Source: an uncultured Atopobium sp. (lineage in GTDB: Bacteria; Actinomycetota; Coriobacteriia; Coriobacteriales; Atopobiaceae). Taken from it: a DNA stretch of 64,000 bases. The notes under the pieces were generated by a model that was not told where the DNA came from, made no database searches, and was given only the letters and a program-made list of their open reading frames with translations. Below, one piece after another: positions 19,598 through 27,845 of this stretch. The translations under genes and the position numbers were made by a program. The stretch is from positions 1 through 64,000 of the forward strand of contig CAMUON010000004.1 in NCBI GenBank assembly GCA_947090525.1. Direction: 5' to 3'. How positions within the stretch are numbered: the first letter of the stretch is position 1; each line of letters opens with the position of its first letter.

Positions 19598-22425
19598 TCT
19601 TTGTAACGCATAAGGTAGAGCTTTTTCGCACAGGTAACCAAAAGCATATAAAGCGCTACAACCGCGAATAAAAACGCAAAGTAGATCCCCGGAAGCGAAA
19701 CAAGCCCCATAATGTGCCCAAGCGGAGTAAACGGCAAAAGCGTGCAAATCCCAATACCCAACATTGTGAGTGTTACAAGCTCTTTTGAGGGCAGGCTCTT
19801 GGAGATTGCGAGCTTAGATGTTCTCAGCATGTACACAACCAACGTCTGCGACCACATTGATTCGACAAACCATGCCGTTTGGAAAAGCATCATGTATGAT
19901 GACTGTACCTGCGCAAGCGCCTCGCCCGAGAAGTAGCGCGGCAAATCCTGCCACACTACACCTCCAGAAATAACCATAGGACAGATGACAAAAAACATGC
20001 ATGCAAAGGTAGCGATATCAAAAATCGAGCTTACCGGCCCAAACCAAGCCATAAACTTAGGCACGGATGACACATTGAGCCGCCGCGGACGTAGAATCAT
20101 GTCTCTGTCTACTTTATCCCAAGGAAGTGCCGTGCACGAAATGTCGTAGATGAGATTGAGCATAATGAGCTGCGTACTTTGCATCGGCAAAAACGGAAGC
20201 GCAAACGAAGCCACAAGCACCGAAAACACATTGCCGAAATTGGACGAAACCGTAATCTTGATATACTTGATCATATTGGCAAAGGTTCTTCTACCTGCAA
20301 GAATACCCTCTTCCAACACCGTAAGGTCCTTCTTGAGCAAAATGATATCTGCAGCCTCTTTTGCCACATCACAGGCGCTATCTACCGAAATACCGATGTC
20401 TGCCGCCTTCATCGCCGCAGTGTCATTGATACCATCGCCCATGTAGCCTACGCTATGCCCAAAACTGCGAAACAGCGCGACGATACGCGCCTTTTGCTGG
20501 GGAGAGAGCTTCGCAAAAACGGCAGTATCCTTTGCTATGCGATATAAATCCTCATCAGAGACACCTTCGATGTCGCTACCCAACAACATGTGCGCAACTG
20601 GCAGCCCCACTTCCTTGCAAATAGTTTTTGTCACTTTTTCGTTGTCGCCGGTCAAAATCTTGGTGGCAACACCGTGCTGAGCAAGAGCCTGAATGGCCTG
20701 TTTTGCAGACTCTTTAGGCGGATCCAAAAATGCGAGAACACCCAGGAATACCATGTCCGCCTCGTCCTCGACACTGAGCGCGGGGCTTACGGGTGCGTGA
20801 TCTTTGCTCGTAAAATCCTTACTCGCAAGCGCGAGCACTCGAAATCCGCGCTCATTGAGGCAGCTTACCATGTGCGTGATGCTTGCGCGCACATCATCGG
20901 TGAGCGCGTGTACCTCGCCTTTGTCTTCTACTGAACTACAAATGGCAAGCATTTCTTCGGCGGCACCCTTTGTCACCATGCGTTTAGGCTCATCTTGTTT
21001 CGCCACGACAACCGATAGACGCCTTCTTTTGAAATCGAAGGGAATTTCATCAATTTTTTTATAATTTTCGGAAAGGTCCAAGAGCTCTTTGTGGTTATTT
21101 TCCTCTTCCTCGGTTTTTTCAATAATCGCCTTGTCCATGAGGTTTTTGTATCCCGTTTGGAAATAGCTGTTGAGATATGCCATGCGCAGCACATGCTCGG
21201 AAGTTTGGCCGTGAATGTCGAGGTGATACTCAAGCACAACGTCGTTTTTTGTAAGCGTTCCAGTCTTATCGGTAAGAAGAATATCCATCGCTCCAAAGTT
21301 TTGGATGGCATTAAGATTTTTGACAATCGTTTGCTTTTTGCTCATCAATACGGCGCCTTTTGCGAGGCACGCAGTCACGATCATCGGCAACATCTCGGGC
21401 GTAAGTCCCACCGCAATCGAGAGCGCAAAGAGCGCTGCCGCCGTCCAATCGCCCTTGGTAAAGCCGTTGATCGCAAGCACAACGGGCACCATAACGATCA
21501 TAAAACGGATAAGTACCCAGCTCAAGGAGTTGATGTCGCGGGAAAAGCTCGTCTCGCCATCTTTTTCGGAAAGCGCGCGCGCAAGCGTGCCAAACGTCGT
21601 GTGCGCACCCACCGATACCACAACTGCCCAGGCGCTTCCCGAAATAACGGTTGTTCCCATAAATGCCAGATTCTCATAATCACAGATATTCGCGGCCTTT
21701 GTTGCAGTAGAAGCGAACTTTTCCACAAGTTCGCTTTCACCTGTAAGCGATGCCTCATTGACAAAGAGGTCGCAGGCGCTCAGAATGCGCACGTCAGCAG
21801 GGACAATATCGCCTGTGCTCAAGTAGACAATGTCACCTACAACAAGTGAATCGAGCTGAATTTCTGTGAGTTTCGCCTTGTCTTCAAAGCTAAAATTTGC
21901 AAGCGATGCGGAAGCGTTTGGAGAAGCGGTTGCGGAAGCGGTTGGAGAAGCAGCATCCTCATCCGCATCCCTCAGACAGCTCACCGTTGTGCGCACCATA
22001 TCCATGAGTTTTTGAGCAGCGTTTGCACTTTTGCTCTCTTGCACAAAACGCAAGATACCCGATACCGTGATCATGGTTGTAATGATGGTAAAGGTGGTGC
22101 AATCAAAATCGTCTGGCGACTGACCCAGAAGCGATAAACTCGGGAGTACCATATCGTTTATGCAAGAAATCAGAGCAAGAACGAATAATATACAAGAAAA
22201 TGGATTGATAAACGCTTGAACAAGACGAGAAGCAAGGCTATTTTGCTTTTTGCGCTCAAGAGCATTACTGCCAAAACGTGCGCGAGCGCGCAGCACATCA
22301 CGTGCACAAAGCCCTGTGCACTGGCTATTGCACATCCTCAATACGCTTGTTTTGCTATGAGTAGCAGCAAAATCCAGACGGTCTTGGAAAGAAGTTTCGC
22401 TAAGCTTCTTTTGTACTTTCTGCAT
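19588..22425 (-). CDS. mgtA: Mg2+-importing P-type ATPase (MgtA/MgtB type)
   Basis: This P3B-type ATPase of 945 residues imports Mg2+ using ATP. From the ATG at 22425, TM1-2 lie at about 71-125, the actuator loop TGES at 228-231, the PEM motif at 343-345 and the phosphorylated Asp386 in DKTGTLT. The hinge GDGIND and the C-terminal helices are present. An Ala/Ser/Pro/Thr-rich insertion (about 158-178) before the actuator is encoded by tandem 12-bp repeats. AGGAG lies nine bases before this ATG; the ATG at 22431 is an alternative. The start lies inside an upstream leader ORF in another frame. A clear promoter precedes that leader, so mgtA is probably expressed by translational coupling to it. 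Confidence 0.95.
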   Translation of the reverse strand: MQKVQKKLSETSFQDRLDFAATHSKTSVLRMCNSQCTGLCARDVLRARARFGSNALERKKQNSLASRLVQAFINPFSCILFVLALISCINDMVLPSLSLLGQSPDDFDCTTFTIITTMITVSGILRFVQESKSANAAQKLMDMVRTTVSCLRDADEDAASPTASATASPNASASLANFSFEDKAKLTEIQLDSLVVGDIVYLSTGDIVPADVRILSACDLFVNEASLTGESELVEKFASTATKAANICDYENLAFMGTTVISGSAWAVVVSVGAHTTFGTLARALSEKDGETSFSRDINSLSWVLIRFMIVMVPVVLAINGFTKGDWTAAALFALSIAVGLTPEMLPMIVTACLAKGAVLMSKKQTIVKNLNAIQNFGAMDILLTDKTGTLTKNDVVLEYHLDIHGQTSEHVLRMAYLNSYFQTGYKNLMDKAIIEKTEEEENNHKELLDLSENYKKIDEIPFDFKRRRLSVVVAKQDEPKRMVTKGAAEEMLAICSSVEDKGEVHALTDDVRASITHMVSCLNERGFRVLALASKDFTSKDHAPVSPALSVEDEADMVFLGVLAFLDPPKESAKQAIQALAQHGVATKILTGDNEKVTKTICKEVGLPVAHMLLGSDIEGVSDEDLYRIAKDTAVFAKLSPQQKARIVALFRSFGHSVGYMGDGINDTAAMKAADIGISVDSACDVAKEAADIILLKKDLTVLEEGILAGRRTFANMIKYIKITVSSNFGNVFSVLVASFALPFLPMQSTQLIMLNLIYDISCTALPWDKVDRDMILRPRRLNVSSVPKFMAWFGPVSSIFDIATFACMFFVICPMVISGGVVWQDLPRYFSGEALAQVQSSYMMLFQTAWFVESMWSQTLVVYMLRTSKLAISKSLPSKELVTLTMLGIGICTLLPFTPLGHIMGLVSLPGIYFAFLFAVVALYMLLVTCAKKLYLMRYKELL
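21908..21955. repeat. In-frame tandem 12-bp repeats within mgtA
   Basis: Four 12-bp units alternate GCGGAAGCG(T/G)TT and GGAGAAGCGGTT-like sequences. They encode the TASATASPNAS-type segment in the cytoplasmic loop after TM2. Length changes would keep the reading frame. Confidence 0.7.
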
Positions 22426-22597
22426 ACGCATCAACTCCTGCGTTGCACGAAGCAACAGTCAGGCAAAGATGAGATATAGGACTATCTTTGCAGACGGATA
22501 GATTAAGGCGGCTTGTCAAAAGGTGCAATATGCAGCTTAGACAAGCGCTCGTACTTCCACTGGAACTAGAACCAGAACTCGAACTACCAGCATCCAT
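22400..22597 (-). CDS. Leader ORF overlapping mgtA (65 codons)
   Basis: A 65-codon ORF begins at ATG 22597, preceded by AAGGAGGTGA, the best ribosome-binding site in the window. It ends at TAG 22402-22400, 26 bases inside mgtA and in a different frame. The peptide opens MDAG and a Ser/Gly run (GSSSSGSSSSGSTS, residues 4-17), then a Cys- and Leu-rich middle (ACLSCILHLL) and a C-terminus ending STKEA. Five cysteines are at 19, 22, 36, 46 and 51. About 60 nt separate its start from the predicted transcription start, too short for an M-box riboswitch. A small hairpin (22442-22456) lies just upstream of the mgtA ribosome site. I infer a regulatory leader like MgtL, or translational coupling. A ribosomally made peptide product is possible but no modification genes are near. 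Confidence 0.7.
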   Translation of the reverse strand: MDAGSSSSGSSSSGSTSACLSCILHLLTSRLNLSVCKDSPISHLCLTVASCNAGVDAYAESTKEA

Positions 22598-22667
22598 ATA
22601 TCTCACCTCCTTGAGGTCGATGTGTATGCCTGCGGCGCAAGAGTGTGCGCGCAAGATCCTTGTGTTC

Positions 22668-22696
22668 GTTATAACCTTTACCCGATTTTTATGCAA
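22668..22696 (-). promoter_or_regulatory. Promoter of the leader ORF-mgtA transcript
   Basis: On the minus strand TTGCAT (22691-22696) and TATAAC (22668-22673) are separated by exactly 17 bp, a near-consensus vegetative promoter. Transcription should begin near 22661, about 63 nt before the leader ORF. Confidence 0.75.
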
Positions 22697-22818
22697 GCAT
22701 AAATTTGACATCTTTTTGGTATGGGGCGCGGGCGTGCGCAGATCGTGCAAGTCTATAGCAAGCTCATGCTTAGAAAGCCCGCTCGAAGAAAACACGCTTT
22801 CCCGCCACCGCTCAGCAC

Positions 22819-22845
22819 AAAAAAAGGGCGTATGCCCTCTTTTTT
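22819..22845 (-). terminator. Rho-independent terminator after the EIIA gene
   Basis: A short AGGGC-GTAT-GCCCT stem is flanked by seven A and six T, so it can act in both directions. It separates the EIIA gene from the mgtA promoter. Confidence 0.8.
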
Positions 22846-22879
22846 GCGAAACTGTATATCACTTACAACGTAGGAACAA

Positions 22880-23332
22880 CTAGCCAAGTTTCTCTGCTAA
22901 GAGATCGTAGATCACTTGAGGCTCAGAAGCATTGAGTATGTCTTGGAGAAGTTGTTCGTCTTGAATAACCTCTATAAGTTTTTGAAGCATTTCGACCTGT
23001 CCGTGAGCCTCTTTCAGACCCAACACAAACATAATGCGCGGGTGAAGGAGCGTCTCTGGGTCGCCCATCATCTTGAACTCAACAGCTTCGTCAAGCACGA
23101 CAACTCCAACAGCGGTCTCGAGAATGTGAGAAGGGTCTGCATGCGGGATGCAGATGTCGACTCCTTGCGCAGGTAGAGCCGTTGGGAACGAGGCTTCGCG
23201 CGTGATCAATGCCTCTGGAAAACTCTCTTTTGCGTATCCTTTTTCGATGAAAGGAGCAGCTGCTTGCGTAAGAGCATCTTGCGCATCGCGAGGCGAAACG
23301 TGAAGTTGAATAAGTTCTTGTTTGAGGATCAT
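22880..23332 (-). CDS. gatA: PTS EIIA component, fructose/galactitol type
   Basis: This 150-residue cytoplasmic phosphocarrier passes phosphate from HPr to an EIIB. The active-site histidine is His64 in VDICIPHADPSH, as in the EIIA-Fru/Mtl/Gat fold, and the C-terminal half (LHPRIMFVLGLKEA, then LQKLIEVIQDEQLLQDIL) is typical. It stands apart from the gatB-gatC genes, beyond a divergent aldolase, but is the only EIIA nearby and is likely their partner. I use the ATG at 23332; the upstream extension to 23389 lacks a ribosome site. Confidence 0.85.
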   Translation of the reverse strand: MILKQELIQLHVSPRDAQDALTQAAAPFIEKGYAKESFPEALITREASFPTALPAQGVDICIPHADPSHILETAVGVVVLDEAVEFKMMGDPETLLHPRIMFVLGLKEAHGQVEMLQKLIEVIQDEQLLQDILNASEPQVIYDLLAEKLG

Positions 23333-23504
23333 AGCCACTCTTTTCTCTTTTTCAAATCTTATATGTATTCTTGGCTTTCGTACATACAATTTATAATTAT
23401 ACGGGGTATAACAAGACTATAGACCTAGCGCCGGCACAATAATGATTTTGTCATAAACTCATCATGTACGGCACTTACAAGCTACTCTTGGGAAAGGAAT
23501 GCCC

Positions 23505-24374
23505 ATGCTTGTTAATCTGCGCGATATTCTAGCAATTGCAGAACAAAATAATACGGCGCTTGTTGCGTTTAACACGCCGAGCTTGGAAGCTGTACGTGCG
23601 GCGCTCGACGCTGCCGAAGCAGCGCACACGCCTCTTATCATCGCTCATGCCGAGGCACACGATGCATTTGCGCCGCTCAAAACGATGGGTCGCACCATGA
23701 TCGCACTTGCCGAGGAGTCTTCGCTTCCGGTGTGTGTGCATCTGGATCATGCGGAGCACCTTTCCTACATTGCTCAAGCCTTGGATATGGGCTTTACCGG
23801 CGTGATGTATGATGGGTCGTATCTTCCTTATCAAGAGAACCTGAAGAATTCTCGGGCTGCACGTGCGATGTGCAATTCCTTTGACGTGGGTCTGGAATGC
23901 GAAATTGGATCCATGGGATCTCGCGAAGCCGGCTACAAAGCAGAAGGCGGAACCGCACAGGAAGCAGGCGCTATATACACCGATCCTGCTCAGGCCCTTG
24001 AATTTATACAAGAATGTGGATGTGATGCGCTGGCGTGCTCCTTTGGCACCGTTCATGGCATCTACAAAGGCAAGCCGCAGCTCAAGCTATCGGTACTTGA
24101 AGACATCCGCAAACATAATCCCCTTCCCCTTGTCATGCACGGCGGATCGGGCGTATCGGATGACGATTACAAGCGCTGCATCAAAGCGGGCATTCGCAAA
24201 ATCAATTATTACACCTATGGCGTACTCGCCGCAGGTGCTGCAACCTCTGAGCTTGCAAGAGCTAAGGGGTCGGAGCCGCTCTACTGGCACGACTGCACAG
24301 AAACTGCTTATCAGGCGATGTTCAAAGATTTCTCGCACATACTCAATGTGTGCTCAAAGTCGGTACAAGACTAG
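23505..24374 (+). CDS. Class II fructose/tagatose-bisphosphate aldolase family protein
   Basis: The 289-residue protein is a zinc-dependent aldolase that should cleave a ketose-1,6-bisphosphate or related ketose phosphate to DHAP and an aldehyde. Visible signatures are the catalytic and zinc region HLDHAEH (79-85), ECEIGSMGSRE, GTVHGIYKG and MHGGSGVSDDDY. Residues do not separate fructose from tagatose-type substrates by eye. The second of two ATGs (23505) has AAGGA at proper spacing. Its place between the PTS EIIA and EIIB/EIIC genes suggests a dedicated catabolic aldolase rather than the central glycolytic one. Confidence 0.88.
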   Translation: MLVNLRDILAIAEQNNTALVAFNTPSLEAVRAALDAAEAAHTPLIIAHAEAHDAFAPLKTMGRTMIALAEESSLPVCVHLDHAEHLSYIAQALDMGFTGVMYDGSYLPYQENLKNSRAARAMCNSFDVGLECEIGSMGSREAGYKAEGGTAQEAGAIYTDPAQALEFIQECGCDALACSFGTVHGIYKGKPQLKLSVLEDIRKHNPLPLVMHGGSGVSDDDYKRCIKAGIRKINYYTYGVLAAGAATSELARAKGSEPLYWHDCTETAYQAMFKDFSHILNVCSKSVQD

Positions 24375-24430
24375 GAAACGCGCTCACGTTTATAGCGCGT
24401 GGAAGAGCGTTTACGCGTATGGTATACACC

Positions 24431-24460
24431 AAAAGCCGCATGTCTTTGCATGCGGCTTTT
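24431..24460. terminator. Bidirectional terminator
   Basis: AAAAGCCGCATG (24431-24442) pairs perfectly with CATGCGGCTTTT (24449-24460) around a six-base loop. It serves the convergent aldolase and PH-domain genes. Confidence 0.9.
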
Positions 24461-24535
24461 GTTGTATTGCGTGTCATGAAATCCCGTGCCCGGGATTAGT
24501 TTATGCATATGTACGCATCTGATGTGGCGTACGGC

Positions 24536-25066
24536 TTATTTTTTGTGCGAATTGCTTAAACGCGCCCGCGCGCGGAGAGATTTTGGATTACTCGCTACTT
24601 CAATATCGCACACGCGCCAAAACAGCTCTTCAGGCTTGTCATAAAAGCGGACATCAAGCCAGTAGCGCCCTTTCATAAAATTATCGCCATCCATGCGCAC
24701 AAACAAACGCCGCGTGGAAGGGTTTTCACGAAGCCGCACATTTTTGAGCTCGGAAATGGTATAACTTTGTGCGCTCCCGGTCACTCCTACAAACGAAATT
24801 GTATCGTCTTCAAAGCGAATCGCGCGCGGATACATATTGGAGAGAAACGTTTTCACAGCACCATAGGCGCCCACGACCGCAAAAATTCCCAAGAGATAAT
24901 TTCTGTTTACCACAAGCTCAAATATGCCATAAACTGCGAGCAACGCACAGATCACACCTTGAATGAGCACACGCCATGCGTATGCGTGCGGACTATAGCG
25001 ATATTCTGCGGATACGGGATATTCGCAATCAGAAATGAGACTTTTTTTCATCGTAGTTGTTTGCAT
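24536..25066 (-). CDS. Membrane protein with PH-like domain, function unknown
   Basis: A 176-residue protein has two adjacent membrane helices (about residues 31-75) followed by a soluble beta-rich region of about 90 residues. The RFEDDTISFVGVTG and YTISELKNVRL segments there resemble a bacterial PH domain (DUF304/YcxB type). No catalytic residues stand out. The ATG at 25066 follows AAGGAC. It lies after gatC on the same strand but behind a terminator, so a functional link to the PTS is uncertain. Confidence 0.6.
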   Translation of the reverse strand: MQTTTMKKSLISDCEYPVSAEYRYSPHAYAWRVLIQGVICALLAVYGIFELVVNRNYLLGIFAVVGAYGAVKTFLSNMYPRAIRFEDDTISFVGVTGSAQSYTISELKNVRLRENPSTRRLFVRMDGDNFMKGRYWLDVRFYDKPEELFWRVCDIEVASNPKSLRARARLSNSHKK

Positions 25067-25116
25067 AGCTGTCCTTTTTGCGTATGGCATAAAACGTCTG
25101 CAAGCGCTCGGGTATC

Positions 25117-25150
25117 AAAAAATGCTCGCCACGAAATCGCAGCGAGCATT
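25117..25150 (-). terminator. Rho-independent terminator after gatC
   Basis: AATGCTCGC (25121-25129) pairs with GCGAGCATT (25142-25150); on the minus strand a T run follows the stem. Confidence 0.82.
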
Positions 25151-25179
25151 CAATTGTGTACAAAACGTACTCAAACTAC

Positions 25180-26598
25180 TTACTCAGCCTTTGCAGCATC
25201 GTGCATCTCGTGAGCCTCTTTGAGGATGCGTTGACGATTCCAGAACGCCAGCGCAAGAGAAAGCACAGCCAGCACAACAAGACCAATAAAGCTGTTGCCA
25301 GGCGTTCCCAGACGAACAATGATCCAGGTCAGGGGGTTCGCACCATCGCAGATGGAGGAAATTGCCGTAGCACCATTCATATTGAAGCTTACGTTTGCTG
25401 CGGCTGTCGTGATAAGGGGCGACAGGTCGGTAGCAATGTAGAAACCAACAGCCAGAATAAGAGCACCAACAATAAGACCTCTAAAACCATTCTCATGAAC
25501 GATTGGGGTAACCAAAACGAGCATGAAGGGGATGCACGCAAGGTCAGCCAGAGGAACAACCTTGTTGCCCGGAAGGATAACAGCCAAGAATACCGCAACT
25601 GGAACCAAAATCAGTGCAAGGGTAAGCGTAACTGGGTGACCAGTACCTACTGCAGCGTCGAGGCCGATGTAGATCTTACCGCGGCTCGTGAATTTCTTTT
25701 GGATAAATGCACTTGCAGCATCGGAAACAGGAAGCAAACCTTCCATAAGAAGCGCAGCCATACGAGGGATGAGCACCATAACAGCACCCATGGAAACGGC
25801 AATAGCCAAAAATCCAGGAATTACTTTCTTTGCGCCGTTAACCACAACAGTTTGAGGCAAGAAGCTATAACCAGCAAGAATACCAATGACTAAACCGATG
25901 AGAGAACCCAGAAGCACGGGGTCACCGAAGACGCCGAATTTCTTTTGAAGGCCACGGATATCGACGTTGATGTCCTTAACGCCCGGGATGTGGTCCAAAA
26001 TCCAGTCGCCTGCAAATGCGATAGGAGCATATGCGCCTGCGAAACCATGAGGAATGGAAACACCAGGAAGACCGAGAGATTTCTCCACTTGAGGAGCGGT
26101 GATATCACCAATAACCAACACAACGATCTCGTTGATGATAGCAGCCAAAATACCAAATGCAACGTTGTTCAACACAATGGCAACCAAGGCGCCAGTAAAG
26201 GCGAAGTGCCAGTAGTTCCAAATATCAACGTCGGCAGTTTGGGTGGTATTGGTAAGAAGCATAATAATGTTTACCAAAAGACCCAGAGGGATAATGATAA
26301 TACCCACGACAGAGCCCATTGCGATAGCAGAAGCCGCAGGCCAACCAACGTCGAGTACAGAAAGCTCAAGACCAAAGCGCGCAACCATAGCGCTTACTGC
26401 CTGAGAAAGATCCGTGCCCATAAGCTGGCCAATAACCAGGTTAAGACCGATGAAACCGATACCTACGGTAAGGCCTGCCTTGAGACTCTTACCTACGCCC
26501 GCGCCAAATGCGACGCCCAAAATAGTAAGGACGATCGGCATAACGACGCTCACGCCGAGGCTGGAGACACCTCCAAAGAAAGCAACTAATGCATCCAT
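25180..26598 (-). CDS. gatC: PTS EIIC component, galactitol family
   Basis: This 472-residue polytopic permease carries and helps phosphorylate a polyol or related sugar during uptake. The family is recognisable from the start (FGGVSSLGVSVVMPIVLTIL and GAGVGKSLKAGLTVGIGFIG), the substrate loop with GLDAAVGTGHP, and INEIVV and FNMNGATAI segments typical of GatC/SgcC. About ten membrane helices are evident. The substrate cannot be read from sequence; galactitol, arabitol, erythritol-type tetritols or a pentulose are possible. It follows gatB by 49 bp. Confidence 0.85.
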   Translation of the reverse strand: MDALVAFFGGVSSLGVSVVMPIVLTILGVAFGAGVGKSLKAGLTVGIGFIGLNLVIGQLMGTDLSQAVSAMVARFGLELSVLDVGWPAASAIAMGSVVGIIIIPLGLLVNIIMLLTNTTQTADVDIWNYWHFAFTGALVAIVLNNVAFGILAAIINEIVVLVIGDITAPQVEKSLGLPGVSIPHGFAGAYAPIAFAGDWILDHIPGVKDINVDIRGLQKKFGVFGDPVLLGSLIGLVIGILAGYSFLPQTVVVNGAKKVIPGFLAIAVSMGAVMVLIPRMAALLMEGLLPVSDAASAFIQKKFTSRGKIYIGLDAAVGTGHPVTLTLALILVPVAVFLAVILPGNKVVPLADLACIPFMLVLVTPIVHENGFRGLIVGALILAVGFYIATDLSPLITTAAANVSFNMNGATAISSICDGANPLTWIIVRLGTPGNSFIGLVVLAVLSLALAFWNRQRILKEAHEMHDAAKAE

Positions 26599-26647
26599 AC
26601 ATCACCTTTCGTTGTGGGTTTGCAGTAAACGATCATAAGACCCGGCA

Positions 26648-26932
26648 CTATTTTGCCATAGCGTCGAGAATTTGTTGCTCAACAGCAGCTTTGCCAATTC
26701 CGGTGAGGAACGCAATGCCTGAAATAAATTCGCACTCAATACCATCTGGCTTGGCGGTAGTTGCGACCAGCAAATCAGCAGAAGCCGACTTGCCCACTGC
26801 TTCGGCAATAGCACATTGTTGAATGTGATATTGACCAGAATAGCCATGCTCATCGAGGAGAGCGCTAATCTTACCAACCACTGCAGTAGAAGTTGCAACT
26901 CCTGACCCGCAGGCAACAATAATTTCCTTCAT
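26648..26932 (-). CDS. gatB: PTS EIIB component, galactitol/lactose type
   Basis: A 94-residue cytoplasmic EIIB receives phosphate from EIIA and hands it to the substrate at EIIC. The active-site cysteine is Cys8 in the phosphate loop IVACGSGVATST. Normal length. The ATG at 26932 follows AAGGAG; an open frame upstream to 27052 has no start signal. It heads the gatB-gatC pair. Confidence 0.9.
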   Translation of the reverse strand: MKEIIVACGSGVATSTAVVGKISALLDEHGYSGQYHIQQCAIAEAVGKSASADLLVATTAKPDGIECEFISGIAFLTGIGKAAVEQQILDAMAK

Positions 26933-27078
26933 CACAAACTCCTTAGAAAGGGACGATGTTTGCACGTTGCTGATAGCAAAATTATACGCGATCGCGTGCG
27001 ACAAACGAGTGGAAAAATCCGCGAACGGATGATTATTTGGGCTCAATAGCAAAAGTGCTTAAACGATTCAAGCTGCGG

Positions 27079-27600
27079 CTACTCTCCCATCACGCAGATG
27101 CAAACCTTGCGCGTGCGCTCACGGTTTTGGTCCCAGTCGACAAGATAGATGTGACCGAATTCGCCTACAGCAGGTGTAGCATCCGTAACGACAAAGGTCT
27201 CAGAACTCCCAAAGAATGAAGCTCGTAAGTGAGCATCGCCATTGAGCATCGTGTGGGGCTCTTTAGGAAATTCGGGATGCTCTTCGTGGTACTTGGCGAT
27301 AGCTGCAAGATGCATAGGACCAGGATAGCGGTAGCTGCGATTCTCTTCCGTTTCGCGTGGCACGAGTCCATCGAGGATGCGGATGAGATCAGATTGCAGG
27401 AACTCTTGACCAAAATAATTGAGGTCGTGAACGTACTCTTCAAAAATAACCGAGCAGGTCGTATGCGGTGTTTGGCAAACAACGCTTCCGTTTTGAATGT
27501 GGGATGTTTTGATAATGTCTCGCACCTCATCGGTGATGTCGACAAAGTCAGGTCGACCATTAGCGGTCGTTACGCTTATGACCTTTTGATAGACTGCCAT
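27079..27600 (-). CDS. yjbQ: YjbQ/UPF0047 family protein
   Basis: This 173-residue protein belongs to the widespread YjbQ family, whose E. coli member has been credited with weak thiamine-phosphate synthase activity but whose real role is unsettled. The conserved TPHTTCSV (44-51) and GDAHLRASFFG (121-131) segments, with His46, Asp122 and His124, probably bind a metal or phosphate. It sits 146 bp upstream of gatB, and homologues often travel with sugar-PTS or triose-isomerase-like genes, which points to sugar-phosphate chemistry. AAAGGA precedes the ATG. An 8-bp tandem repeat array begins 18 bp upstream. Confidence 0.88.
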   Translation of the reverse strand: MAVYQKVISVTTANGRPDFVDITDEVRDIIKTSHIQNGSVVCQTPHTTCSVIFEEYVHDLNYFGQEFLQSDLIRILDGLVPRETEENRSYRYPGPMHLAAIAKYHEEHPEFPKEPHTMLNGDAHLRASFFGSSETFVVTDATPAVGEFGHIYLVDWDQNRERTRKVCICVMGE

Positions 27601-27617
27601 TGCGTGTCCTTTCTCTT

Positions 27618-27697
27618 GATTGCTTGATTGCTTAATTGCTTAATTGCTTAATTGCTTAATTGCTTAATTGCTTAATTGCTTTATTGCTTTATTACTT
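27618..27697. repeat. Ten tandem copies of an 8-bp repeat upstream of yjbQ
   Basis: The unit (A/G/T)ATTGCTT repeats ten times without gaps; units 3 to 8 are identical AATTGCTT and units 1, 2, 9 and 10 differ by one or two bases. It lies directly upstream of the yjbQ ribosome-binding site, so slippage would change leader length or promoter spacing rather than a reading frame. Confidence 0.92.
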
Positions 27698-27756
27698 GAT
27701 ATGCTTGATTGCCTGATGTGCGTGATACACGTGATGCACGCGAATGTGCAGCTGCG

Positions 27757-27802
27757 TAAGTGCGCAGCTTGCAGGTGTGCGGCTAAGTGCGCAGCTTGCA
27801 GG
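27757..27802. repeat. Pair of 19-bp direct repeats
   Basis: TAAGTGCGCAGCTTGCAGG occurs at 27757-27775 and again at 27784-27802. With the 8-bp array it fills the tpi-like/yjbQ spacer (27601-27845), where I see no gene. Confidence 0.75.
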
Positions 27803-27845
27803 CGTATGATCTGTAAGACGTAATTGACACGTGCAAAAACCTTTG

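Noticed and set aside
22425..22673. M-box (ykoK) Mg2+ riboswitch upstream of mgtA
   Set aside because: Only about 60 nt lie between the predicted transcript start and the leader ORF, and none of the conserved M-box core is visible; the leader is coding instead.
27618..27697. CRISPR-like array
   Set aside because: Units are 8 bp and contiguous, with no spacers and no cas genes.
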